Origin: an uncultured Faecalibacterium sp.
GTDB taxonomy: Bacteria > Bacillota > Clostridia > Oscillospirales > Ruminococcaceae
NCBI GenBank assembly: GCA_934539245.1
Contig: CAKTCK010000051.1
Coordinates: 1-12,693 of the forward strand
Direction: 5' to 3'
Length of the DNA: 12,693 nt
Part shown: positions 5,440 to 12,594 of the stretch, piece by piece
How positions within the stretch are numbered: position 1 is the first letter of the stretch
How the letters are laid out: each line of letters opens with the position of its first letter
The notes under the pieces: model-generated
Told to the model about the DNA's origin: nothing
The model's input: the letters and a program-made list of their open reading frames with translations, nothing else
The model's database searches: none
Made by a program: the position numbers and the translations under genes

Positions 5440-8400
5440 TCAGTCTTTTTTCCGGCGCTGTAATTCCCCGATGATCGCAGCCGCTTCCGGCGCAATAGCC
5501 TCCGGCACAATTGCCGGGCGTGCCAGAAAATAACCCTGCAAGGCATCTGCGCCCAGTTCGATGACCGTGCGCAGCTCGGCGGCGGTCTCCACACCCTCGG
5601 CAACAATTTTCATGCTGCGTGGGTGGGCGTAAGCCACCACATTTTTCAGGATCTGCTGCTTATCCGGCGAGGTGTCGATGCCTCGGATAATGGCGATATC
5701 CACCTTGATAAAGCGGGGCGCAAGCTCCAGCAGGGTATTCTCGTTGGAATAGCCGCTGCCGTAATCGTCCAGTGCAAACATTCCAGAAAAGCCCGGTGCA
5801 TTGCGCTTTTTATCCATGGCTTCGCGGTCGATGGACTCTTCCTCGGTGATCTCAATGACCACGCGGCGGCGCAACTTGTGCCAGCAGCTGTCTATATAAT
5901 CGATGTCCGCCTGCGTCAGGCAGGTGCTGGCGATGGAGTTGACAAAGAGCATGGCATCCTCGGACACGCTGCCCGCCTGGCACAGGCTGTCAAAGGTCTC
6001 CAGCGCCTTGGTAAAGGTGATGCGCTCGATCTCGTACAGTGCGCCCTGCTCCCGCGCCAGATTCATGATGGTGGCCGGGGAACGCAGAGTAGGCAGGTCG
6101 GAGCGCATCAGCGCCTCGTAGGCGACAACCTTGCCGCTGCGCGCCGAGAAGATGGGCTGGAAGCAGTAGAACACCTGCGCATTGCTGAGCAGCTGTCGGA
6201 ACTCCCGGCGGGTGCGCTCGGCGTAGGCTTCGCGGTTGTACACCCCGATGTCGAACTCCTCCACCCGGCCTTTCTCCGAATGCTTGACCTGATACATGGC
6301 AAAGTCGGCGTATTTTTTCAGGGTCTCCCAGTCCTGCCCATCGTCCGGGTACCACGCAATGCCGCCGGAAAGGCTGATGTGCAAAGCGTTGCCGCTGGGC
6401 AGCAGCGCCACGTTTTGCTGCATGGCTTTGCTCAGGTGGTCGATCTTTTCCCGCACCGCGTCCCGGCTGCGGTAGCCGTGGAACAGCACAAGGAACTCAT
6501 CGCCGGAAAGGCGGGCGCAGACTGTCCCGGCGGGGGTATTCTCCCGCAGGCACTGGCCGGTGCGGCGGATGTACTGGTCGCCCCAGTCGTGGCCGTAGGT
6601 ATCGTTGATGTGCTTGAGGTTGTCAAGGTCCATCATCATCAGCGCCGCCACGCCCATGCGCTCCGGCGCAGCAAACAGCTCCGTGCACACCCGGTTGAAG
6701 GCCTGCCGGTTGTACAGCCCAGTCAGGATATCGTAATCGCGCTCGTGCTCGATGCGCTTCCGTTCCAGCACAGTGGCGGTCACGTCCTCGGCAAGGCCGA
6801 TCTTGGCGTACCCCTCGATGGTGCTGCGCAGCATGATGTACCGCACCCCGTCCGGCTGCCGGATAGTCAGCAGCTCGTCCCCCTCAGCGGTGTGAGAGCA
6901 GGGGTTCTTCTCTCGGATGCTCTTGAGCACTTCCTCGAACTGGCGCACATTCAACTGCTGCCCCTGAATCTCGGGCATTCCCAGCAGGGAGAAGAAATTA
7001 TTGGTCACGAACACACTGCCGGTGTCGGTGCGCAGCTCGTAGCCGCCGATCTCCACACTGGCCATATCCATAATGCGCAAAAACTTGGTGGAGTTGGTCA
7101 CCAGTTCCTTGTTCAGCTCGGTAATGGTCTCGGCAAAGCGATCCACCTCCCGGATGGCGGTGCGGGACAGGTGCGGGAAGGTCTTTTTCTCCTGCGCGTC
7201 CACCACCTCGCGGTACAAATGGTTGATGGGCATTGCCAGACGCACCGAGACCAGCAGGCTGCCGCAAACGCCCAGCATCAGCGTGACCAGTATGGTGGCA
7301 AGCAGCACCTTGCGCACCCGGTCAGAAAAAGCCAGCAGCACCGACTGCTCCATGGCACCCGCCAGATACCACTTTTCACCGGCAAAGGGCGCATTGCGGT
7401 TGTACAATTGCAGCGGTTCCAGCACCATATAATAGCGTTTGCCGTTCAGCTCCAGCCAGTCGTCACCGTTGCCATCGCTGCGGCAGTTCAGGACGCCCTG
7501 CGGTGCATCTGCCGTTACCAGATCCTCGCCAGAGGTCACGGTTTTGCGCAAGGTAAGCACGCTTTCCGTCTGCGCATCGGTGGTGGATACGATGAAATAC
7601 GTACCTGCCTTGTCCTCGTCCAGCTCAGTGAAAGGCAGCTTTGTTTGCAGATACTCGGTGAGCAGCTCCACACCCACCACACCATATACCGTGCCGTCCG
7701 GCAAAATCAGCGGCACCGAGTAGGCGATGGCGTTCCGGTCGTCCCCTGCCAGACAGTAGGGAATGGTAGTCCAGCGGCCATAATTTTCCGCCGAAAGGCT
7801 GGCACCATCCTGATATGCAGCCTGAAATACCGTGCGTATAATGCCGCCGTTTGTATCCCCCTGATAGGGAAAAGCAGGCTGCCAGCCCTTGTCTGTGCCG
7901 ATGCCCAGCTCTTTTATCACTGTGGCGCTGGCGCGCTCCAGCAAAAGGTCGCCGTTGCGCTCCGAGGGGCGGGCGTCCGGGTCCAGATCCCGCAGGTATA
8001 TGCCGGGCATTTTTTTGCCCACCTCGCGGGTATCCAGATCTTGGGTGTTCAGCACGATAAAGATGCCGGTCACCTGCTTTGCCCGCAGGGTGTCCGCAAG
8101 CTGCGGGGCAATCTTCACCAGCAGCGCATTGCTCTGCTCGCTGCTATTGTCCAGCGTATCCAGCGAGATCGCACCGCTTTCCAGCAGCTGCTGGGTGGTG
8201 GCGTTGATCTGCTCGCTCAGCTGCCCAAGATCCTCCGCGTTCCGCAGGATCTCCTGCACATAGCTGGCGCGGTTGCGCACCCGCATGGTAAGCAGATCCT
8301 TGGCGTTTTCGTCCAGCTTCCCGGTCACGTTGACGGCAAGCATGCTGACGACCGCCAGCAACAGCTCCACCACCATCACCAGCATCATGGTCGCAAAAAT

Positions 8401-8472
8401 ATTGTAGAACACGGTTCTTTCCGGTCTGTTTTCCAAGCGCTGTCGGTTGCGCTCCTTCCATGCGTCAAGCAT
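5440..8472 (-). CDS. Membrane Cache-like–HAMP–PAS–GGDEF–EAL c-di-GMP enzyme
   Basis: A 1010-residue inner-membrane sensor that makes and/or degrades cyclic di-GMP. Order: short basic N-terminus, TM1 (about 21-47), a large extracytoplasmic Cache-like domain (about 48-385, with YSVPLILPDGTVYGVVGVEL at 251-270), TM2 (about 388-410), HAMP (411-465), PAS (about 466-572), GGDEF (576-745) and EAL (750-1000). The GGDEF half has DILTGLYNRQAF and DLDNLKHINDTYGHD, but the signature is SGDEF (656-660), and no RxxD inhibitory site is visible. The EAL half looks complete: EAL 786-788, Asn845, Glu874, DDYGSGYS (902-909), Lys923, EGVE (959-962), QGY (979-981). ATG 8472 is chosen because AAAGGGGGT precedes it; an upstream in-frame ATG at 8559 would overlap the preceding gene and lacks this site. 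It follows the binding-protein gene by 34 bases. Net activity cannot be predicted. Confidence 0.93.
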   Translation of the reverse strand: MLDAWKERNRQRLENRPERTVFYNIFATMMLVMVVELLLAVVSMLAVNVTGKLDENAKDLLTMRVRNRASYVQEILRNAEDLGQLSEQINATTQQLLESGAISLDTLDNSSEQSNALLVKIAPQLADTLRAKQVTGIFIVLNTQDLDTREVGKKMPGIYLRDLDPDARPSERNGDLLLERASATVIKELGIGTDKGWQPAFPYQGDTNGGIIRTVFQAAYQDGASLSAENYGRWTTIPYCLAGDDRNAIAYSVPLILPDGTVYGVVGVELLTEYLQTKLPFTELDEDKAGTYFIVSTTDAQTESVLTLRKTVTSGEDLVTADAPQGVLNCRSDGNGDDWLELNGKRYYMVLEPLQLYNRNAPFAGEKWYLAGAMEQSVLLAFSDRVRKVLLATILVTLMLGVCGSLLVSVRLAMPINHLYREVVDAQEKKTFPHLSRTAIREVDRFAETITELNKELVTNSTKFLRIMDMASVEIGGYELRTDTGSVFVTNNFFSLLGMPEIQGQQLNVRQFEEVLKSIREKNPCSHTAEGDELLTIRQPDGVRYIMLRSTIEGYAKIGLAEDVTATVLERKRIEHERDYDILTGLYNRQAFNRVCTELFAAPERMGVAALMMMDLDNLKHINDTYGHDWGDQYIRRTGQCLRENTPAGTVCARLSGDEFLVLFHGYRSRDAVREKIDHLSKAMQQNVALLPSGNALHISLSGGIAWYPDDGQDWETLKKYADFAMYQVKHSEKGRVEEFDIGVYNREAYAERTRREFRQLLSNAQVFYCFQPIFSARSGKVVAYEALMRSDLPTLRSPATIMNLAREQGALYEIERITFTKALETFDSLCQAGSVSEDAMLFVNSIASTCLTQADIDYIDSCWHKLRRRVVIEITEEESIDREAMDKKRNAPGFSGMFALDDYGSGYSNENTLLELAPRFIKVDIAIIRGIDTSPDKQQILKNVVAYAHPRSMKIVAEGVETAAELRTVIELGADALQGYFLARPAIVPEAIAPEAAAIIGELQRRKKD

Positions 8473-8506
8473 CTTCCTTACCCCCTTTCTGTCTTTTTCC
8501 GGGTGC

Positions 8507-9922
8507 TCAGCCCTCGTACTGCTGCAGCTGTGCAAGGGTGGACTGATACCACTTCTCAAAATAATCGTCGGTCAGAAACTCCGCCATGGCGGCTTCGGCG
8601 CTCTGGCCTGCGGCAATGCGTTCCAGCACTGTGTCCCGGTCGGCACTGGCCAGATCGCCCATGCCGTATTCCAGCACCTTGCGGGCTGCGCTGCCGCCTG
8701 CAAAGGCCGTAAGGGTGTACAGCTCGTTGTTGTGCACGGTTTTCACGGCGCCGGAAAGGACCTGCTCCATGGTGTCGGTCAGCTCCAGCCCGCTTGCACG
8801 GATGGCGTCCATGTCGTTGGCGGCGGTGGTCACCGGCATATAGCCCGACCCCACCGAGAAGGCGATATTATTCTGCGGCTCGGTGAACCATTTTAAGAAG
8901 GTGACTGCGCCGTTGATCTCGTCCTCGGTGCCGGTGGTGACCACCATGCCGGCACCCTGCTGCACCGCCACCTTTTCGCCCCCGGCAAACCGGGGCGCAG
9001 GCAGCACCTTCATCTCGATATCATGGACTTGATTATCTCCCGGCATGACCTGTTTGGGGAAGAAAGTAGCGCTGGAACAGGAGCCCACGCAGCCCAGCAA
9101 TGCGCCGGTTTTCACATCGTCACTGCGGAAGCGGCCATTTGCGGCAAAATACCCCTTAACAAAGGGCACATAGTAGTTGTCCCACAACTTACGCACCACA
9201 TCATGGTCAAAGTTCAGGGTCATTTTGCCGTTATGCACTTCAAAAATTTCGCAGCCCAGCTGCTTTGCGCCCACAAGGATATAGTTTGCCAAGGCATCCC
9301 TGCCAAACAGTGCCTTGCCGCCGGACCAGTTGTAGTACTGCTCTGCCACCGCCGTCACGCCCTCCATGGTGGAAAGAGCGCCGTAACGCACAAAGGTGTC
9401 CTTTGAGAACCGCTGCCAGTCGGTATCGTTAAAGAACATCAGCTCGGTGGATTTTGCCACTGGAAAAATCTTCATACTGCCGCTGCCGTCAAAATCGCCC
9501 TCGGTGATATAGCCGGGCACAAAGGCATTCTTTTCGTCCTCGGTCAGGTAATCCTTCAGATCCACCACCATGCCCATCTGATCCAGCCGGTAAGCGATAT
9601 CCGCGTAGGCGGCAACAACGTTGGGCATCTCCGCAGAGCCCACCTTGCCCTCGGCAGCGTCCATCACGTTGGCTTCCAGATCGTTCACCGCGCCCTGACT
9701 GGAGCCTGTCACGCGGATACCCTTTTCCTTGCCGATGGTCTCGTTGAAGGTGTTCACAAGGCGGTTGAAGCTTTCCAGCTGGTCGCCGTTGTAATAGTTC
9801 CAAACCGTAATATCGGTTACTTCTTTTTTGCTCTTTTTTGCATCGCAGCCGGACACAGCCAGTGCCGCAGCCGAGACCGCTGCCGCCACCAAAAAGCTGC
9901 GGCGCGAGATCTTGTTCTTCAT
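8507..9922 (-). CDS. Extracellular solute-binding lipoprotein (ABC family 1-like)
   Basis: A 471-residue solute-binding protein of the carbohydrate (UgpB/MalE-like, family 1) type, anchored outside the membrane. The N-terminus has SRRSFL (6-11), a twin-arginine-like motif, a hydrophobic stretch (11-23), then lipobox VSGC with Cys26 as the lipidated residue. The mature part opens with DITVWNYYNGDQLESFNRL and ends its fold with a FLKWFTEPQNNIAFSVGSGYMPV stretch, both typical of family 1 binding proteins. The ribosome binding site is GGAGGG, five to six bases before the ATG. No permease or ATPase gene lies next to it. Instead it precedes a Cache-containing GGDEF-EAL protein by 34 bases, which suggests a sensing role. 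The ligand is unknown; sugar is a family-based guess only. Confidence 0.92.
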   Translation of the reverse strand: MKNKISRRSFLVAAAVSAAALAVSGCDAKKSKKEVTDITVWNYYNGDQLESFNRLVNTFNETIGKEKGIRVTGSSQGAVNDLEANVMDAAEGKVGSAEMPNVVAAYADIAYRLDQMGMVVDLKDYLTEDEKNAFVPGYITEGDFDGSGSMKIFPVAKSTELMFFNDTDWQRFSKDTFVRYGALSTMEGVTAVAEQYYNWSGGKALFGRDALANYILVGAKQLGCEIFEVHNGKMTLNFDHDVVRKLWDNYYVPFVKGYFAANGRFRSDDVKTGALLGCVGSCSSATFFPKQVMPGDNQVHDIEMKVLPAPRFAGGEKVAVQQGAGMVVTTGTEDEINGAVTFLKWFTEPQNNIAFSVGSGYMPVTTAANDMDAIRASGLELTDTMEQVLSGAVKTVHNNELYTLTAFAGGSAARKVLEYGMGDLASADRDTVLERIAAGQSAEAAMAEFLTDDYFEKWYQSTLAQLQQYEG

Positions 9923-9946
9923 CCTGTCCCTCCCAGAGCGCGCAGG

Positions 9947-9976
9947 CTCATATTACCTCATATTACCCCATATTAT
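9947..9976 (-). repeat. Three tandem 10-bp repeats in the binding-protein leader
   Basis: Plus-strand units are CTCATATTAC, CTCATATTAC and CCCATATTAT, head to tail with a 10-base period. They lie between the predicted transcription start (about 9980) and the ribosome binding site of the binding-protein gene. A protein binding DNA once per helical turn, or an RNA-binding regulator, could use them; they may also be simple AT-rich sequence. Confidence 0.7.
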
Positions 9977-9986
9977 ACTATTATAT

Positions 9987-10016
9987 ATAATACCACCGTT
10001 TCCAGCATAGTGTAAA
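9987..10016 (-). promoter_or_regulatory. Promoter of the binding protein / GGDEF-EAL unit
   Basis: Minus strand: -35 TTTACA at 10011-10016, an 18-base spacer, and -10 TATTAT at 9987-9992 with TGG just upstream (extended -10). A 14-bp perfect palindrome TATTATATATAATA (9979-9992) covers the -10. An inverted repeat TCTTTC-TT-GAAAGA (10018-10031) abuts the -35 and could be an operator. The predicted 5' UTR is about 58 bases. Confidence 0.65.
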
Positions 10017-10106
10017 CTCTTTCTTGAAAGATCTGGTAAAAAAGTGCAGATGACGAATTTCGGTCTGATTTTTTGGAAGTTCTGTCAAAAAACACGCCGC
10101 ACACGC

Positions 10107-10151
10107 AAAAAAGCCCCCGCCGACAGAGGGAAAAAAGTGTCGGCGGGGGCT
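10107..10151 (-). terminator. Intrinsic terminator of the EF-G-like gene
   Basis: A perfect 14-bp GC-rich stem, AGCCCCCGCCGACA (10112-10125) with TGTCGGCGGGGGCT (10138-10151), has a 12-base loop. On the minus strand TTTTTT follows (10107-10112). It separates the EF-G-like gene from the binding-protein promoter. Between them, 10032-10106 holds nothing I can name. Confidence 0.94.
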
Positions 10152-10181
10152 CGGGGAAATGTCAGATCAAAAAGTCAAAGA

Positions 10182-12266
10182 TCAATCGTCTGCGGACTCG
10201 TCCAGATTGCCCAGCTTCTTGGCCTGCTCCACAACGGCAGGCACCAGCATCTCAGGCAGGGTCTCGTAGCGGGCAAACTCGGTGGTGAACCAGCCGCGGC
10301 CCTGCGTGGTCTGACGGATGAAGGTGGTAAAGTTTGCAAGCTCTGCCAGCGGCACCTCGGCGATGATGGTCTGCAAGCCGTCCTCGTCCGGCTCCATGCC
10401 CAGCACGCGGCCGCGGCGCTTGGTCACATCGCCCATGATGTCACCGGTGTTGTCGTTGGGCACATGAGCTTTCAGGGTGTGGATGGGCTCCAGAATCACG
10501 GGGCCGGCCTCCGGCATAGCGGCCTTGTAGGCCAGCTTTGCGGCCATGATAAAGGCCATTTCAGAGCTGTCTACCGGGTGGTAGCTGCCGTCCAGCAGGG
10601 TAGCCTTCAGACCGACCACAGGGTAACCGGCCAGTACGCCCTTTTCGGCAGCCAGACGCACGCCCTTTTCCACAGCGGGGAAGAAGTTCTTGGGCACGCT
10701 GCCGCCGAACACCTTCTCCTCAAACACCACCTGCTCGCTGTCGCAGGGCTCGAAGTTGATGATAACGTCACCGAACTGGCCGTGGCCGCCGGTCTGCTTC
10801 TTATGGCGACCCTGCTTCTGGCAGGCCTTGCGGATGGACTCACGGTAGGCGATGCGGGGTGCTTCCAGACCGATCTCCACGCCGAACTTGTTCTTCAGCT
10901 TGGCCTTGACCACGTCCAGATGCTGTTCGCCCAAACCGCCGATGACCTGCTGATGGGTCTCGGCGTTGTTGATGTAGCACAGGGTAGGATCTTCTTCCAT
11001 CAGGCGTGCCAATGCGCTGGAGATCTTACCCTCGTCGCCCTTCTTGGCTACGGTAACAGCCATGAACAGGCTGGGCTTGGGGAACACGGGTGCGGGCAGC
11101 TTGACCACGCGGTCTGCATCGCACAGGGTATCGCCGGTCTTTGCGCTCACCAGCTTTGCCACAGCGCCGATATCACCGGCACCGATGCCGTCGTTTTCCA
11201 TCTGCTTCTTGCCAAGGACGGTCAGGGGCTTGGTAATCTTTTCCACCTCGCCGGTGCGGGCGTTGGTCAGCGGCTCGCCTGCGGTCACCTTGCCGCTGAT
11301 AACGCGCAGATAGCTCAGCTTGCCCACAAACGGGTCAGCCACGGTCTTAAAGACGTAGGCGGCAGTGGGCTCGTCCTCGGTGCAGTGCAGTTCCACCGGC
11401 TCGCCGTTGGCGTCCTCGGCCAGCGTGCTGGCCTCGTGCTCCGGGCTGGGCAGCAGCTTGTGCATATTGAACAGCAGCATATCCAGTGCCTGCATGTTCA
11501 CGGCGCTGCCGCAGAACACGGGGGTGATCAGACCGTCCTTAACGCCCTTGCGCATACCCTCCACGATTTCCTCGGTGGTAAAGGGCTCGCCGCCGAAGAA
11601 CTTTTCCATCAGTTCATCGTCGGTTTCCGCGATAGCCTCGCTCATAGCCTCGATCAGGCCCTGGAAGCGGTGGCCGATGTCCGGCAGGTCCACTTGGATC
11701 TGCTTGCCGCCCTCGTACTTGAAGGCCTTCTGGCTGAACAGGTTGATGTACACGGGGGTGCCGTCATCCAGCTTTGCGGGCACAACACAGGGGCAGACGG
11801 TGGAGCCGAAGCGGATCTTCATATCCTCAAGGATCTTGAAGTAGTTGGCGTTTTCCAGATCGCACTTGGAGACGAACACCATGGTGGCCTTGCCGTTCTT
11901 GCGTGCCAGCTGGAACGCCTTTTCTGCGCCCACGGTAACGCCGCTGCGGCCGGACACGCACACCAGCACACTCTCGGCAGCGCGGATGCCCTCGTACTCG
12001 CCTGCTTCAAAGTCGAACAGACCCGGTGCATCGATCAGGTTGTACTTGATGCCTTCGTACTCCACCGGCACAACGGAGGCCGACAGGCTGGCCTTGCGCT
12101 TTGCTTCCTCGGGATCAAAGTCCGAAATCGTGGTGCCGTCCTCAACCCGGCCCATACGCTCGGCAGCGCCCGAAAAATAGACCAGCGCTTCGGTCAGCGT
12201 GGTCTTGCCGCTGCCGGCATGGCCGGCAATCAGAATATTGCGGATGTTGTTGCTTGCGTATTTCAT
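10182..12266 (-). CDS. fusA2: Elongation factor G-like translational GTPase (FusA2 type)
   Basis: A 694-residue five-domain EF-G homologue, expected to act on the ribosome. The G domain has G1 GHAGSGKT (15-22), a G2 region around GTTISDFDPEEAKRKASLSAS (44-64), G3 DAPGLFDF (79-86) and G4 SKCD (133-136). Canonical EF-G has AHIDAGKT, DTPGHVDF and NKxD, so the catalytic His of G3 is Leu83 here. Domain IV keeps QTGGHGQFGD and the tip loop DGSYHPVDSSE with His563 (counterpart of His583 in E. coli EF-G). Domain V keeps GDIMGDVTKRRGRVLG. ATG 12266 is chosen over one 78 bases upstream because GAGGG precedes it and homology begins at MKYASNNIRNILIAGHAG. The divergent G motifs suggest an EF-G paralogue, not the housekeeping copy. 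It has its own promoter and terminator, and no ribosomal protein genes are near. Confidence 0.92.
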   Translation of the reverse strand: MKYASNNIRNILIAGHAGSGKTTLTEALVYFSGAAERMGRVEDGTTISDFDPEEAKRKASLSASVVPVEYEGIKYNLIDAPGLFDFEAGEYEGIRAAESVLVCVSGRSGVTVGAEKAFQLARKNGKATMVFVSKCDLENANYFKILEDMKIRFGSTVCPCVVPAKLDDGTPVYINLFSQKAFKYEGGKQIQVDLPDIGHRFQGLIEAMSEAIAETDDELMEKFFGGEPFTTEEIVEGMRKGVKDGLITPVFCGSAVNMQALDMLLFNMHKLLPSPEHEASTLAEDANGEPVELHCTEDEPTAAYVFKTVADPFVGKLSYLRVISGKVTAGEPLTNARTGEVEKITKPLTVLGKKQMENDGIGAGDIGAVAKLVSAKTGDTLCDADRVVKLPAPVFPKPSLFMAVTVAKKGDEGKISSALARLMEEDPTLCYINNAETHQQVIGGLGEQHLDVVKAKLKNKFGVEIGLEAPRIAYRESIRKACQKQGRHKKQTGGHGQFGDVIINFEPCDSEQVVFEEKVFGGSVPKNFFPAVEKGVRLAAEKGVLAGYPVVGLKATLLDGSYHPVDSSEMAFIMAAKLAYKAAMPEAGPVILEPIHTLKAHVPNDNTGDIMGDVTKRRGRVLGMEPDEDGLQTIIAEVPLAELANFTTFIRQTTQGRGWFTTEFARYETLPEMLVPAVVEQAKKLGNLDESADD

Positions 12267-12292
12267 ATCGGTTTTTCCCTCATTTCCGCCGC

Positions 12293-12315
12293 ACGGAGCA
12301 TTCTCTCCGTTTTTG
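12293..12315. other. Small hairpin in the EF-G-like 5' UTR
   Basis: ACGGAG (12293-12298) pairs with CTCCGT (12305-12310). On the minus strand it forms a 6-bp hairpin in the leader of the EF-G-like gene, about 26 bases before the start codon. On the plus strand it is followed by TTTTT and could act as a weak terminator of antisense transcription. Confidence 0.4.
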
Positions 12316-12332
12316 TGGCATATTTTACAAAG

Positions 12333-12361
12333 ATAATACCACATCCGAAACGATTTTTAAA
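12333..12361 (-). promoter_or_regulatory. Promoter of the EF-G-like gene
   Basis: Minus strand: -10 TATTAT at 12333-12338 with TGG upstream (extended -10), a 17-base spacer, and a weak -35 TTTAAA at 12356-12361. Predicted start is near 12326. An inverted repeat AAACGAT (12348-12354) / ATCGTTT (12365-12371) brackets the -35 and could be an operator. Confidence 0.6.
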
Positions 12362-12381
12362 TATATCGTTTTAAAATTTAG

Positions 12382-12450
12382 CAAAAACGCCTGCCAAACT
12401 TCCGGGCACTGTTTTGTGCAAGTTGACACTGGGGCGTAAAATGGGCAGGC
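12382..12450 (-). terminator. Structured element with terminal T-run, minus strand
   Basis: GCCTGCC (12389-12395) pairs with GGCAGGC (12444-12450), enclosing a GCAC/GTGC hairpin. On the minus strand the structure is followed by GTTTTTG (12382-12388). It may be a terminator for transcripts entering from the right, just upstream of the EF-G-like promoter, or part of a structured RNA. The loop is long, so confidence is low. Confidence 0.35.
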
Positions 12451-12461
12451 AGAAAAAGCAG

Positions 12462-12501
12462 AACTCCCGGCAGCGCGTACAGGCGCGAAACCGGGAGTTT
12501 T
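12462..12501 (+). terminator. Hairpin with T-run, plus strand favoured
   Basis: AACTCCCGG (12462-12470) pairs with CCGGGAGTT (12491-12499), with an inner CGCG (12474-12477) / CGCG (12484-12487) stem. TTTT follows on the plus strand (12498-12501). On the minus strand a later TTTTT after CTGC is less well placed. No plus-strand gene is visible upstream, so it may block antisense transcription or end an unrecognised RNA. Confidence 0.55.
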
Positions 12502-12503
12502 CG

Positions 12504-12532
12504 TTGCAAATATGCGGGTTTTGTGGTATGCT
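12504..12532 (+). promoter_or_regulatory. Candidate plus-strand promoter facing right
   Basis: -35 TTGCAA at 12504-12509, a 17-base spacer, and -10 TATGCT at 12527-12532 with TGG upstream (extended -10). Predicted start is near 12539. It faces the stronger minus-strand promoter at 12656-12684. Confidence 0.45.
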
Positions 12533-12552
12533 GTAAGTGCCGCGACAACGGC

Positions 12553-12594
12553 AAAAAAATGACCGCTCATGCCCTCAGAAAGCAAGCGGTCATT
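12553..12594 (-). terminator. Strong intrinsic terminator, minus strand
   Basis: A perfect 10-bp stem, AATGACCGCT (12558-12567) with AGCGGTCATT (12585-12594), is followed on the minus strand by seven T (12553-12559). On the plus strand only CTTTA follows, so the minus strand is favoured. It ends the transcript from the promoter at 12656-12684. Confidence 0.85.

Noticed and set aside
4002..5474. Plus-strand open frame (490 codons) opposite the GTPase and oxidoreductase genes
   Set aside because: It spans two real genes and the gap and terminator between them, with shadow-type composition.
5623..8712. Very long plus-strand open frame (1029 codons) opposite the GGDEF-EAL gene
   Set aside because: Its translation is low-complexity, rich in His, Gln, Val and Gly, with no domain. 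It is the expected shadow of a GC-rich gene on the other strand, and the GGDEF-EAL frame has clear conserved motifs.
10044..12374. Long plus-strand open frame (776 codons) opposite the EF-G-like gene
   Set aside because: No recognisable domain, biased composition, no ribosome binding site; the opposite strand encodes an unmistakable EF-G homologue and its terminator lies inside this frame.
12325..12585. Minus-strand 86-codon frame upstream of the EF-G-like gene
   Set aside because: It uses a TTG start within a terminator stem, has no ribosome binding site, and runs through two other hairpins and the EF-G-like promoter.
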